Positions 50,001 through 64,000 of a DNA stretch of 64,000 nt are shown here, piece after piece. Every line of letters starts with the position of its first letter. The stretch's first letter is position 1. This DNA is from Trematomus loennbergii. Lineage: Eukaryota > Chordata > Actinopteri > Perciformes > Nototheniidae. The DNA lies in contig JAAOOA010000027.1 in NCBI GenBank assembly GCA_012861695.1, positions 14,470,643-14,534,642 of the forward strand. Reading direction: 5' to 3'. Position numbers and translations under genes: made by a program. Under the pieces are notes generated by a model. It did no database searches. It saw nothing but the letters and a program-made list of their open reading frames with translations, and was not told the DNA's origin.

Positions 50001-53000
50001 ACGCTAATGGAGGCGTTTGGCTGGTTCTTACACGACTTCACACCACATTGTTCATCTCAATTATCAGATACAGTAACGGGAGCTGAGTGAGAAGCATGTA
50101 AATTGAACAAAGCAGAAAAGATTCTCAGTCAGAGATAGTAATTGTTGAGCTTTTCCTCTACATGATAAGAGGGTTTAGTGCAAGAAACACAACTTGTTAA
50201 AATCTAGTGCACTTGAAAATATCGTATGTGAATACTGAAGCAATTCAACTCTAAATGTTCTTAATCACACTTCTCCTTCTAAAATGTCTGACATATGTTC
50301 ACCTAATGAAGATAAGTCTAACAAGCACACATCTCCATTTGTAAATATTGTGGCATGATGATTGTAGAGTGTCTAACAAGAAAAACAAACCATAGCCCTT
50401 GATAGTTATCATAACACCGCCGCAAGCTGCAGCTTCGAGTTCTGTGCCAACAATGCTATCTAATATATGAGGTCGATGATGTTTTTCTAATTATATTCAT
50501 AAGCTTGCACTCAAGCTAACATGGCTTTCAGTGTTGCTGCAGTGATGTTGGCAGGCTTGTTTTCTCCCATTTGGGTTTAGGATGAAGATTAAGCGCCTTG
50601 CTTAAAAGAAAATCCACCCTGTCCCATGGAATCAAACCTTCAACTTTCTACCACAACACATCCATTTGCAAGACAAGAATAGAAAGTTGTAAAGAAGATT
50701 TGAATGTGTGAAAGCAAAAACCCAGGTTAGCTCTATTGTGACACAGTCTTATAAATATGCAAGAGCTCTTTATAAAATAGGAAATTACAACCACAGCAAT
50801 TTCCACACAATGTCACATATATTCTGGAGGTTATAGTTGGAAATAACATCAATTTAAATAAAAACACCATTTCCAGGTTAATGTATTCAGAGAGCATTCC
50901 CTCCCCCCCCCCCCGCTGTGTTCCTGAATTGCACCCATCACTGGTTTGTTAAAAGTGAACAAAAAATCAGTTTGGTAATTCTCTGAACTTTCTCCGCCTC
51001 TAAGGACTTACAACGCGAGGCATTGACTGTTGTTGGCTGCAATCACACATTGAAATATGCGAACGATCAAGCCGATTTCGCATAATGTAACAGGCTCCCA
51101 GGCAACGGGATGAGTGATTTGAAGGCTTAATGCGGTCCTCCACACCACATAGAGTTATGGCCTGTGATTTGCATCATAAACGTCCGCTAAATTTCCACTT
51201 TTGGAAACGAATATCACTAAATGAACACCCTGACACGGAGCCAGATGGGGGACGTAGGAGTGACACTTCTTTCACGTTAGTATTTTCCACCCATGATGAG
51301 ACCTAATTCCATATTACTACATCTATAAGCCATGCGTAAATACACATCAAATAGCTTTTTTTTCAAGCCTCATAATCCCTGGATAATCTTCATCTACAAT
51401 ATGAGCAACACTAAATTGAAGGGAAGACTCACAAATGAACATATTTACATCAGTCCCATTAGTGAGACACTGAGGAGATACTGCTCAGAGATCTGCCGCT
51501 GCTTTGAAATGCCTGTAGGCACTTAAGAATTGTATTAGAAGTACTTTAACGCTTACCATGCCATGGCAAGTAATGTGCTTTAATACACATATAATGCAGT
51601 GGATTACATCTCGGGATATTAATAAATCATCTGTTTTATTTATCACTTCTGTTTTAGCATAGCGAGGAAATGACATGTTTGATCTCATGGATTTACTGTA
51701 AGGGCTTGTCGTGCCTAATGTGTTTCGATGTCTGTCTGTGAAAAATGCAAGTGGTTGCATACTATTCAGTATAAAGTATATATATATTTATATACACTAT
51801 ATAGATTTTTCTGAATGCACAGCAGGTATTTACTTTAGTCTTCACATTTGAGTGTGCATGTATAACTATTCATGAGGGTACATGCAAGTGTGTGCGTGTC
51901 TCTAGTGGATCTGTGTATATTTGAGTTCTTCATCAGATTAAAGAGACGTGCATGTACTCCACAGTCTCTAATGACAGACAGATCAAAGCCCATCATGTTC
52001 CTGCCTGAGTTGAGGGGGATCATTAGTGATGGGTCAACGGGGCATCATTAGCCAGCATGCTACCCCTGCAGCATGTTTACTCTTCCCGAGTCGCACTTTC
52101 TGAGTGCGTGCACCTGTGCGTGTGTGTGGGTGCGCATGCCTGTGCGCTCATCAAATGCATCCGTACTGCTCTCTGATCTTTGCACAGTGTGTGGGAGGAA
52201 CACAGCTCTCTCCTGCGGCCCATTTCCCCACAGACAAATGCCGCTCCAGTGGTGAGAGCTAGCCTCATCTATTGTACCTCCTGCCTCCATCAACTCACTT
52301 TCCATCTATTACGACCCAACAGGCTGATCTTCCTGGCTGAAGCTCATTGTAAAACCCTAGCCTTGCTGATTCAATAGGCTCTGGAGGGTTCTGACAATGA
52401 CCAATTCACTCATGACTATTATTCATCACAAAACCTTTCTGGCTCTCCAATAAAATCCACCTCCCACCTTTCCTACTCTGTTTGGTATGCTGTAACAATC
52501 CATCACTTACAAATGCATATACCATACACACACATAACTTCTCTCACAACACTGAACAAACTCTCTCTCCCACGTTAGAAATGGCTATTTTGGTGCAGGG
52601 GCTATTCCTTCTCTCAGCAGTTTCATATCAATTCTTTCTTCCTTTACAAACATTCCCTTCTGGCTGCCTTCTACCATACACCCTGCTCAACAACAAATTG
52701 CTCTTTTCCACTGCCAACTCTTTCCCTCCTCCTCCCTCTCTCACCTTCAGACGCCACCCATCCACTGCCTCCATGCCTGACTGCTTTGACAGGCCCGAGA
52801 TTCAGGCGGGGGGGATTTGATCCCTCCGTGGAGCGGAGCTCTGGCAGTGGGGTCCACTCTCCAACCGCTGGACGCAGAGCCCTGAGCCACCGATTAAAAA
52901 GTCATGAAGGCTTTTAGGGGCATGCAGGGCTGCAGTTTCCCACTCCTCTGTGGATTGGCAGCCTGAAAATAGTCTTTGTGTTCCTGAGACAACAGTAGAA

Positions 53001-56000
53001 TATGCAGAAGGGGGGAGTTTGAAGAGATGCGGGTTAACAGAGCAGCCGTGCGTGGGCCACCTCGCTCTCCCCTGTGCTCTTAAGCAGCACTCTCCCGGCC
53101 CATCGCTTCCTCAGATTAGATGAAACACCCACAGTCCATACACGCTGTACATCATCGGCCCCTATATGAGCATTGTTACCGGGCTTTACGAGTGTGGGGC
53201 TAGAGTTATTTTAAAGAAGTGGTCTCCTCCCCATCTTTCCATCATGCTGAAATTAGCTCGGGGAAGTGAAGGTCACATATAAGGTCAGGCTCTTTACAAC
53301 TTACAACAAAACACTTTAACATCACTCTGGCTTTATAGAAAGAAATATCTGGCAGCAAAGATGTTCAATGCCTTACTTTGAAGATGAATAAAAGGACTAA
53401 TCAGAATGACTGTGAGCTAGTATATCATCCGCCTGAATAGCTTGCTTTCAAAAGATGCCACACAAATCAAGGTGGAGACCATTTGCCTCATAATGGCTGC
53501 AAGGACAGGTCGTATACAACAAAACATGTGTGAAACAAGATCTTAATGTGCAGTGAAAAAGGACTGGCCGCCCACCATTGGGTTACTCTAACCAACAGCA
53601 GCCATCCATACCATTGTCACAAATAGTAGCCAGCCACTAATGGAATCAATAACGTCTTGCAAATATTTACAGGACAAGAGAGCCTCAAGGCAATCAATTT
53701 CAATCTATAGGACGATGGAAGGTTCTACTGTGGCTGTGTTTCAGGTTAGAAAAATCAATAATGTCAGCTTTGGAAATAAAGGGGAAATATATAACAACAA
53801 CCGCGGTTCAGTCTTTCTTTCATATGCTCTCCTTCCTTCCATCATTCTGACCCTAGTTTAGGTTACTTCTTTTTTTTTCCCGCAGTCCAAGTTTGACATC
53901 CCTGGCTGTGCCTCCCAGCAGGTATCGGCAACCGCAGGGAGTGCATCCAGGGAGGTAGTGGGAGACAGCTTTTGAAGAAGGCAGAAGCGAGTGGATGTGA
54001 CAGGCTGTTGAAAGCTTGGGAGATAACAGCATCTGCTTCTGGAAGTCTTAACAGGTAGAAAGGTAAAGTAGAAGGGAAAATGGAGGGGTGAGAGGGCCAG
54101 GCAAATTCTCTGGATAATAGGATATGAAAACAATGTTTCTCATTTTTCGCATACAATCGCAGGCAACAAGGAAGGAAGACTGAGTGATGGAAAAGCAAAA
54201 GCGTGGAAGCGGTGCAGAGAATAAGAAGTAGAGTATATTAAAAACAGATTGCATCCATTTCTCTCTAGGGGCCGATTTTTTTTTTATGCAGAAGGTTGTA
54301 ATCCCTAGTTTATGTTCTGTAGTAACTAGCTCGATAAAATACATCAACCGGCACATAAAAAGTGAATAAAACGGAGTATATAAAAGGGTGTCAGGGCGTC
54401 AGGAAGATATAGAAGTTGAGACCGCCCAGAGTGATGGCTGATTTATTGATGCCTACTATAGTGCAATGACGAGTTCAGCAGTTTCGGATAAATAGGGGAT
54501 AATATCAGGCTTTTCTCTGGTAGGCACACAGTTACCAGGCCTCATGCAGCTCAGCGGTCTCCAGCCTAATGAGCATAGTTGGAGGGAGAGAATGAATGAA
54601 GTAGAATCCGTCTCTCTCCGATGCCACTTGCTGTGTTTTCGCTCTCACATGCACAGCACTCCCAGGGAGAACGATCAGACGGAGCTACAATTCTGCCAGC
54701 GGCTATCAGTGTCTCTTTAACAACTCAACCTTCCCTCAGTGGGAACATACATGTGGGGAAATTGGTGTGTGTGTGTGTGTTAAATGGCCACACAATAACC
54801 CTCTAGTGGGAAGCTTAAGCATAAATAGACAATTTTAAATGGCTTGTAGGCTATACAAACAGTGGCTTCACAAGGGCACACAACAAGTGTACGGTTAATA
54901 GCAGAGCCACATGTCACCATAACTGCACTGTATCAGAGTGTATTCCACTGCCCCATGGCGTGAAAACCCAAGTACCTGGTCAACTGCTTCATCACCTAAA
55001 GTGCCTGTGTCAATGAGTGTGTGTTACAGTAGAGATAAATCAGACATATGTTCATAAATCAACTGTTTCACCGTGGTTTATGTTTTGCACTCAATGCATC
55101 ATGCAGATATGAATACTGCATGGTCCACACTCTGAAAAACGACTGTATCCTGATCTGATAGATATTTTACAGCACGCCTCAATTAATTGAATTTTTCAAC
55201 TGTGCAGTGAGAGAAATCCATAAAACAGATCAAACCGAAAGTGCACCGGACAGAAAGTGTGTGTGCGCCGGGTTATGTTTAAGAGAGAGAGGCAGGGAGA
55301 CACAGAGAGACTGACCGCACAAACTGGAAGGCCCACTTGGCAAAGCATATGTGGTTTTGACTGCCAACTTGCGAAAAATGTCAATTACTCTCTCTACATT
55401 TAAAACTTTTATGAAGGCTTCTGGGCTGAATCAAAGACTTCAACCTCAACGGCTCCCGAGAAAATATTTTCACTCAGAGAAAATCAGCTTTAATTATTGA
55501 GAGCGTGGCTTCAAGTTTATTAGTGTTTTTTAGGACTTCCTTCAAATAGCTGTCCAAGGCCCCTCTGTACATATCCAATTGAACTTATTGATTCTAACCT
55601 TCTTTCCTTGTTGCAGACTGTCAAAAAACTCATTTCTGTTGCCTTTCGTGGAGGGCTTATGAAGCATCAGAAAGAAAACTGTTTTGCAGGCAAAGAGGAA
55701 ATATAATAAACAGCAATAAACACAGATATCGTGGAATGAATTGAGAAACAAACAGAAGCAAGAAAAAAGGCACAGCCCATATCTTGCAAAAATCTGCAGA
55801 GGAGGGAAAACAAAGGGTGAAAATAAATACTAAGGAGCAAGTGATGATGCTGCTGATCAAACCATTGTTGGGCCGTTATGTTAGCTGACCATATAGTGAA
55901 TCAGACTTCCTGGCCCCATCATAAACTGGTCCAGGTCCAGACTCCAAAGCACAATGCTGTATATCTTTCCCAGCAGTGCATCAGAGAGACACTGAGAAAC

Positions 56001-59000
56001 AGACTGTGCTGATCTTTTCACTTCCATAAGAAACAGTGTTTTAATCCCTGCTGGATCAAAGGAGGCAGCAAGCTTTGCCTCCCTTTCATTAGGGAGGGAT
56101 GGAAGACAGCATAGAAACCCTCCCTGATCTCCAGGAATGAACGGCCAGGTTTGATCAATCAATAGTCCACTAGCGCTGGCCTAAGTGCTCTTGGTGTAAT
56201 CACTCTTTTCTAAAAAATGGAGTATGATGGGGTGGGACCAAAACATACCCGCACAAACTTTCATCAAAAGAGCCTTTGGTCTGGGAATGAGTCAAATTAT
56301 ACTGCGCTTTGTTATGTTGTGTTCCTGCAGAAAATCCGTTGCCTGACATGCACTGCCTCAGTACTTAAGTCCCATCGCTCGAAACATGAAAGTCTGAATG
56401 CTGGTGAAAGGACAGAATAGGGATCAGCCAGGCTGACGGAGTGGCTAAGAACAACTGGGCTGCTGTCTGACTTTACCATTGTTGTTCACTGGTGGAACGT
56501 AATCTTCTTAATCACAAGCTAAACCTGCAGAACAATTGACCCATTTTCATATGCGGCTTCTTATCTCTGAAAGCGTGCCCATATCTCATTTAGAAGTGTT
56601 AGAAATCCCTTCTTCAATCTAGGTGATCTGTTCTCACCAACCTGCCTCCGCATCCCACTAATCCTCTCTGATCTAATCCAATGCACATCAGCCAGAGAAT
56701 GCCATGTTTATATATTGAGTACTTTGGTTCTGCTGTGCTGTCTTACAGTATATGTACATTGTTAGAAATCCCTGCGAAAGTAATACTCATTACTAGCTAC
56801 TGTTGTATTTATTAATTATATCAATCCTTTCCTTGCTTGGTTCTTTTTGTGCATTAGCAAAATCACTGCTTGCATGACTGTTTCTTCTTAAAACTACATC
56901 CCTGTATTATAGGGCGGGCTGGACAAGTTGATAACCAATCAAAGGATACATATTAATTGTATTATTGTTCCTATAGGTCTTTATTAATATGGCCCAAAAT
57001 CCTAATAGAGGCACTTTTCATTTAGAGCAGGTCTAGCTCAATCTCTTGAAATTCTGACGTCCAACTCAATCTTTGGCATTTTTATATTTAAAAAATGGCT
57101 TATAGTCAGGCTGAAAGTAATCATAGTTACTGGAATGGAAATCATAGATGTAAGCTCGCATTTAAAATTGGATTAACAGGTCCAACCCCTAAAAAGAAAA
57201 GTCAAGTTGAATTTATGTGTGCAGCGCTTAATCACATTAGTCTTAAAGAGCCAGACACCCACATTTTAAAACAACTAATGACTGGTTGCTTTTCAGAGGA
57301 GAATAATATCACTCATGATTATGTCAGGTTTTAACTGGAGGGAGTAGACATATTTTCTGCACACATTGTACAGGGGAAGAAATGTCTAATGGTTTTATAA
57401 TGTGGGAGAAAACAAGCACGTGCGCCAAGATGCTCAACACTGACCAATGTGAAGACTTATGAAGACGGTTATGTTACTGACTGTGGCATCGTTATAGTCC
57501 ATTTATGCAAGCCAGTGTCCGGTGGAAAACTAACTGTATTTGCTGATGTAAATTGCTTCTAATAGTTATTATATTATCAAAGAGACTGCTGAGGAAAAGT
57601 TTGCAGAAGGGATTTCATACAAATTATTACAGCAGTTTTGCACTAGATTTAGTCATATTTTAGATCCCCCTTTCTATCAGTTGTCTCTATAGACATGTTT
57701 GAGTTGTGTGGTGGTTAACTTGTATTGATATGTATTTTCTATTGCTGAAAGCGAGAAAAGTGATTTCTACATCTAAGGGGCAAACATTTTTCTTGCATAT
57801 GACCAGAACAGGTTTATATAATGATGTTTATGTGTGTGCATGTGTTTATCAGTTTGACAGTCTACCTACACAGCAGAAGAAATGTTACTGAAGGATTACC
57901 ATCGCAGTGACAGACTGTCTGGAACTCAAGAAATTGTCTTTTTTTCTTGACTGGATGCCAGTCATCCTCCCTCTTTTTTCCCTCCTCTCCATTTCCCCCA
58001 ATTCTCTCCGTCTCTCTCTATCCCTCTCTATCTCTCTCTCTCTCTTTGCTCCCTTTCTCAATGAAATGAGAAGGGATGGGTTCTTGTCAGCATAAGCAAC
58101 GGTGGCATTATTGTCAGCGTGAGCTGTCTATCGTTGCAGTGTGTCGGGCTGGTCCCCTCCTGTCGGGCTGTCACCGTGTTGCGGGGATGAGATGAGAAAA
58201 CTTTGGCGGATTTTGTCGAGGGGGAAATAAAGCATGGCACCCGACTGATCTGACACCCTTATCTTCATGGTATCAGTTCCCTCAAACATAGACAAGTCAG
58301 CCAACTGGATCAAACAAACAAAAAATCAATATGAAGTACATCAGATGAAGCCCATCTACTAGTCCATATGAAATTAATCTGACATAAGCAGCTGATGCCA
58401 AGCCCAGAGAGTATCAGAGAGAGAAAGCCTGCTTCAAGAGCTCTGACCTCCAAGAAAAAGCTTTACTGAAATTAAGCAGGAAACAGGACAGTGTCAGAAT
58501 TATCATCTCTCATTTTTCCTATATCTCTACTGCTCACTTTCACACTGCCAAGTTTAGAAATCCCTGCCAAAAAAAAAGATCTCTAGAAGCCGTACTCTTA
58601 TCTAAAAATATGTCTTCTCTGGGGCATACATGTTTGGCCTCCACATGAGGCCACCAAGTGAAAACAAGCTCTATTTATTTTTTCCCGTTACTCCCAGGGT
58701 GTCTGAGCTCTACCCAGGGAGTAAGTGTTGTGTAGACCGGAGCGAAGCCACCAGCTGCTGACCTTTAGCAGCATCACACAGCAGCAGGGAAGGCCTTGGT
58801 TTACCCAGCTCACATCTTGAAAACAGCTAATCAAAAGGTCTCTAATGGCTTGCCACCTGTGAGGAGCTATGTGTGTGTTTGCCTGTTTAATTATGTGTGT
58901 ATTTATGTAGTGGACCAGTATGTGGGGATGCATGTGTGTGTGTGTACATATGCTCATAATGTTTTGATTATATCATTACAAGTCAACAAGGAATATAAAA

Positions 59001-62000
59001 TTACCTCTTTGACACACTACAAAGTGGGTGTTGGCTGTGCTGCAAAGGCCTTCAAAGTGGGTGGGATAATTGAATAAATCAAGTCTGAGTTTCATGCTCA
59101 TCCTTTCATTTGTAGGAACCACACGGCCAATCAAACCACTGCAGCTTGTCAGCACCATAACCACACCTTAACCAAAATTGGGCAGATGAGGTCATGGTCT
59201 GGCCACCACTGACTAATCTTCTTCTGTTAGATTAAAAGAAAATGCTATTTATGCATTTCTTTAAATATGGGAATGCAACTTACTATTCATAAGATTTAAC
59301 TGGTTGTCAGAATTTGAATTGAGTTAGAAAAACCTAGAAGCTAATTGTTTAACGGACACATATGTATTGTTTAACATTCCCTGCTGCATTTGTTTGGTGT
59401 GTTATTTTTGCGTGAATTCTCCTTCAAGGTGTATTTATGCTTGAGGCTGTGGTAATGTTAGAGAAGAAAGTGCAATTACACCAAATAAATCCTCTTTCTC
59501 AGAAGCTAACCCACTTCTGAGAACTATCTTGCCCTTTTCCCCAGCTAAGGAATAAAACCCACCTTGTGACTTTCAGAAAACCTCTTCAAAATCCCTCATA
59601 ATGAGCACTGCTCTTTGAGAGACTGTCTTCAGGGATACTGAGGTCGTCCTAATAAAAGGTGAACCTCACAAAGTAAGATGGGGTAACACTCTAAAAGTAT
59701 CCACTCATTGATCGGATCAATATTACGTTACTCCTGTGCGAGACGAAATGTAGGAGATGGAGGGGTATGAATATTGGATAAAAATATCTTACTTGTGACA
59801 AAATCCTAGCCGGAGGAGTCGGAGAAGGGCTGGTGAAGACAGAGGAGGGAAGCGGGGTGAAATGGGTGAGGGTGGTGGGAGTGAATGTCCCTCTGCTATT
59901 ATAGCTCCCGGAGAGTAAGAACTCAATCAGCGGTCAGGCGAGAGGCCCATTGTGCTGGGCTGTAATGGGAACTGTGAGATTTTATTAAGAGAGAGCAATT
60001 GCATGTGCTCCTCATCAGGGTTTCCATTGTGGAACTGGTGGTCACAATGACGTCTGGGGAAGATAGAAACAAGGTATTTACTGTCTCACATGCGGAAGAA
60101 TAGACAGCTCCCAGAAATAGGGTTCCACTTTGACGTTAGGGGATCTGTTGCCTATAATTGTCATGGCATCCTCTTGTTCGATCAGTTTCAGTTCCCATTC
60201 CTCTCAGTCTATTATTCCTTCAGCTCTTTGCCTTTCTTACTCGGTCTTCTCCTTCTCTAGTTATTTCATTTCGTTGCTATTTCATTTGTCCATCCCTTCC
60301 CTAACTCCCTATGTCTGGTAGAACTACACTAGCAGAAAGTCCACCATAGAAAGTTTTTGTCTGATGGCATGCACAGCCAGCCTGTAGTGGGGCTATTTAG
60401 AGGAGACAAGTAGAAGGAGTGGAGAGAAAGGTGTGGGAGGACAGCACTGTGAGAAGGTGTGTCAGCTTGACTAGTGATGGATCTAGCCTTGTCTGTTCGA
60501 TGCTGTCGGAATTGGGGTTCTTAAGAACACAGACCATAAATACAGCATGGAAGTGTATTCATTCCTCCCTAGGTCAGTAGAGATAACTATAGGTAGAGGG
60601 CATGTTGTTGATTGCTTTGTGTTTCATACAGCTTCATGGGGGAGAATAATAGATTTTCTGTCTGTATAGGTTAAATTACAATTCCCTTACTGCTGAGATT
60701 CAAAATGGCTCCCATTAACTATGTGCCAGACATCACAGCAGAATAATGCCTGTGTTCTCTTAAAGGACCTTACTGGTTGTATGGGGCACTTTTAGAAAAC
60801 TGTGCTTTAAATTACAGGTTTTAAAAAAAAAAGGGCTTTTAGTAACCTAGAGTTTTCAATACAGGACATTTTCAATTCAGTGCCAATACTGTGTGACAAT
60901 CAGGTATACAACAAAAACAAAATTAAACCAAAATCTACCTGGAAGATAAGAAATAAGGGCGAGAACCTAGTCTGGGCTCAAATCAGAGCTATGAGAAGAA
61001 AATGGTTAGACTATATTTTAGGTCTGGGTTAAAGTTATAACCTCATTAAAGTTAGGGGATGTTTCTTGTCATGTTTAACTGACTAGAAAACTGCTAGGAA
61101 ACCACTAAAGAACAGTGGTGTCCCATTGCACGGTCCCATGTCTATTTATCTTTTCATTATTTCAAACGACTTCATCCTCTTCTACCAACGGGCAAGTTTG
61201 ATTACAATGGAAACTCAATGTTTTCTCTTTGTTCAGTAACAAGTGTCATTGTCTCTAAAACAAGTGCACTAGCTCTGAAAAACATTGATGGGACTTAATT
61301 ATCTAAATGAATGAGTCACAAGAAACCTGAACAGTAGATTGTTGCAATTATCTTATCCAACTGGCAAATGTTTTCTCCCACTTTAGAACAAGATGATTTT
61401 TACATTACTTGTGAAAATGGACTTTGCAGTGAGCCACATAATCTGACTGTGAGATGATTTTCTATTGAATTATGAGCTTCTATCATTACTCTCTGTCCTG
61501 ATATGGCCCTGTCCTAATGAATCCAAACCTACTACTCTCTGGTCCCAGCCACTACTGCCTCTCTATCACGGCCAATCTGATAAAGGGATGAGAGAGGATA
61601 TCATGTGTTCCTCACACAAATCCTGCCTGTAATCCGTACATTGTTGTTGTTCTACTTCCCTCACTATAATCTCCTTGCAAGTCCATTCTGTACCCCCCAA
61701 TCCACCAAATATAGCATATCAAACATCACGGTCAACCACAATTCGGGGATACAGAGGAAGAGACTGAAAACAACTTTAAGAAGTTATCGGTCAGAGATTG
61801 TGCTGGTATGTGGCATAATGTGTGCTACACATGCTGGCCATCTGATAATAAGGCAGGGCAGAAGGGTGTGGGGTTGGGATTACATCCCCCGACAGGGATG
61901 GGGACCAGCACGGGCCATATGTGGTCCAGTCTCTCATAATCCCATTTGACCACAAAACACTTAAAGTCAAAGACATCTGAGGAGTAGAGGGCAGATTGAG

Positions 62001-64000
62001 GGATAGAAAGATGTGTTGGAAATAAACGGATGACATGGTGTTAAGGACAAATGTTGCTCCGATCAACAGATTAATCATACCTTTAAGTCCATCAACGCAA
62101 TGATCAGCTCTGAACAAAGCCCTGCCAAATGTTGTTTTCTCCCCGACTACCCCCCCTCAGAGCTGGCTTGACTCTACCAGTGATAGGTTCACAAGTGTGT
62201 TTATTTCACTGTATCACATGCTCCATCTGCTCAGTTCTGTGGATGCAAAGTGATTGCTGTCGCACATAATTTCTCTGATGCGACTGGATATTTGTTTTCC
62301 GCCAGAATGAAACACGTAAAGTTGCATGCCGGTAATAGTTTGTCCCCAAATATACACACACACACACACTTGAAAACACATACTCCATCTTTAACTGGCC
62401 TTTATTTTTATCCAGATGCTGACAGTTCCAATCATGAAAAGCATCTAAGCCCATTAGCGTCAATAATATACGCTTTGACAAAAGGGAACAAAAACCCGCA
62501 AATGGATGCAGACACTTTGAGAGGCACAGTGAATTAGACCAATCCTGAAATAGGTGCACTGCACAACAGCTGACAAACTATAAACCCGTAGACTTGAAAC
62601 AAAAGCATTGTTTTTAAAGTCTAAAAATACTACTATAAGCATGGTTCACATCCAACATCAAATGCAATAGCTACACAGACCCTTTTGTTTAGATTGGATC
62701 TTTGCCCATGATTAACAAGGGAAGAGCCAGGTGTTGTTGAGCCTCAGGGTCAGTTTGGGGCTCTGCTTGCTGGTTGATAGTGGCAAAGCTCCACTGAACA
62801 CTGAGAACTTGACTGTATGCCACAGGATTCAATTTACAAGCTGTTGGTTTAAGCTGGCACAGTGGAACAGCCCTGTTGTTTGCACCAGGACACTCTGTCT
62901 GTTTTGGAGGCTTTTCATCCTGCAGTTAACGAGCACTCTGATGATAGAGAAACTGTAATGGTCGATTACAGCTGTGATAATGGTAGATTCTCTTGTGTAC
63001 TCCTCACAATAGTTGAAAACCTGTCCTCAACGAGAGAAAGGTAAACAAATGAGAAAAAATTAACTCTGCGATTGCAATGCTGCAAAACCTGGTGCTTTTA
63101 TGTGACGTGCTGACTGAGGGCTCAGTGCTCTCCACCTGTGGATCTGGATCCCAGTAAGGGGGATGACGCATCCCACTATCCTTCTTTCATCCACTACGTC
63201 TTCCTTCACACACATAAACACACACAAACCGGCATGAACACACACACATTAGTCACTTACAAAGGTGTTCTTAGAGGTACACCAGGGCATTGCTCTGTAT
63301 TCCTGCTGTATTCTATTATTTTAGGGGTTATTCAAATGCATAAACAATGCTGCAGGCATTTCGCTGTATTTCAGAAAATGCTGACTGAATATATTAAATA
63401 AATGTTCTGTCTTGTACTTCTAATTCTGGATAAGAAACTTGCTTCAAAACCAACATATGGTAGGTAAGCGGATGAGTAAACAGGTTACAGACGGAAATTC
63501 TTTACAGTGGGTTTTAGGAATAAAGACAAATAACTGTGACTGGGGGTTTTAATCAGGTTGGATATTTGCACATCATTTATTTATAATACATCCATTTTAC
63601 ACACTATTTGACATATTATTCATTTGGCACAAGGCATCAGAGGGCTACAGTAAAAGCAACATCAAATTACATTTCATTGATCACTTTGAAGGAGCCAAAC
63701 AAACTTTGTCTTCACATGCTCAACAATCCCAGAGAACAGAGAGCAGAAAAACACAGCGCACATAACAAACAAAGGCATTTATAGTCCGCCAAGCACAAGG
63801 TGCAGAGTAGCCAATCAATCCAAAATCTATTTCTCTAAGAGTTCAAAACTCTCAGAGATAAAATGGTTTGGAGAGATTGTTCTCCATCACGTCAGGTCCA
63901 CAGGTGTCTGGGGTGAAGAACCACTGCTTTCGTTGACAGCACTGAGATGACAGTTAGCGGGGAACGGCATTTAGAGTGCAATACAATTAATCTCTGACTA

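Larger units (their letters stand above)
40942..64000 (-). other. presumed sdk2 intron 1 and upstream DNA
   Basis: The Ig1 exon needs an upstream exon that supplies the signal peptide and one base of a split codon. I found no convincing one in this 23 kb. The stretch holds a nested hAT element, two long CA/TG arrays, purine-rich DNA (41325-41470, 46140-46335) and pyrimidine-rich DNA (57965-58052). A long first intron is usual for vertebrate SDK2, so exon 1 probably lies beyond 64000. Confidence 0.55.

Overview
The window looks like nuclear DNA from a ray-finned (teleost-like) fish. It is AT-leaning vertebrate-type sequence with GT-AG introns, abundant (CA)n/(TG)n microsatellites, and short non-autonomous DNA transposons of kinds common in fish. 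Species cannot be named from the sequence alone.

The window is dominated by one gene on the minus strand, sidekick 2 (sdk2), a homophilic immunoglobulin-superfamily synaptic adhesion protein. Forty-four coding exons run from 40941 down to the stop codon at 4179-4181. In transcript order they encode six Ig domains (40.9-26.0 kb), thirteen fibronectin type III domains (25.7-9.9 kb), one transmembrane helix (9.8-9.6 kb), and a cytoplasmic tail ending in the PDZ-binding sequence GFSSFV. The exons total 6519 bases, about 2170 codons, close to the full length of vertebrate SDK2. Only the 5' exon(s) with the signal peptide are missing. They were not found between 40.9 kb and 64 kb, so intron 1 probably runs past the right edge.

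Layout: 1-4178 is the presumed 3' UTR and downstream DNA, with one exon-like patch of an unidentified minus-strand gene near 444-569. Sdk2 coding exons occupy 4179-40941. 40942-64000 is presumed sdk2 intron 1, containing a nested hAT element (43677-44564), long CA/TG arrays and no gene I can name. Two more hAT-type elements (20928-21096, 33390-33952) and one other inverted-repeat element (35103-35595) lie in sdk2 introns.

The main oddity is a set of single-base frame breaks inside or at the edge of otherwise well conserved sdk2 exons: 19639/19640, 16469-16473, 15551-15557, 14248-14249, and a self-compensating pair at 4586/4587 and 4501-4503. All are one-base length changes in runs of one base. 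Assembly indel error is the simplest explanation, but an automatic annotation of this sequence would give a truncated or scrambled protein. A second oddity is an exon (25584-25720) whose 3' splice site is formed by the end of a 62-base CA repeat. I found no novel multigene system.
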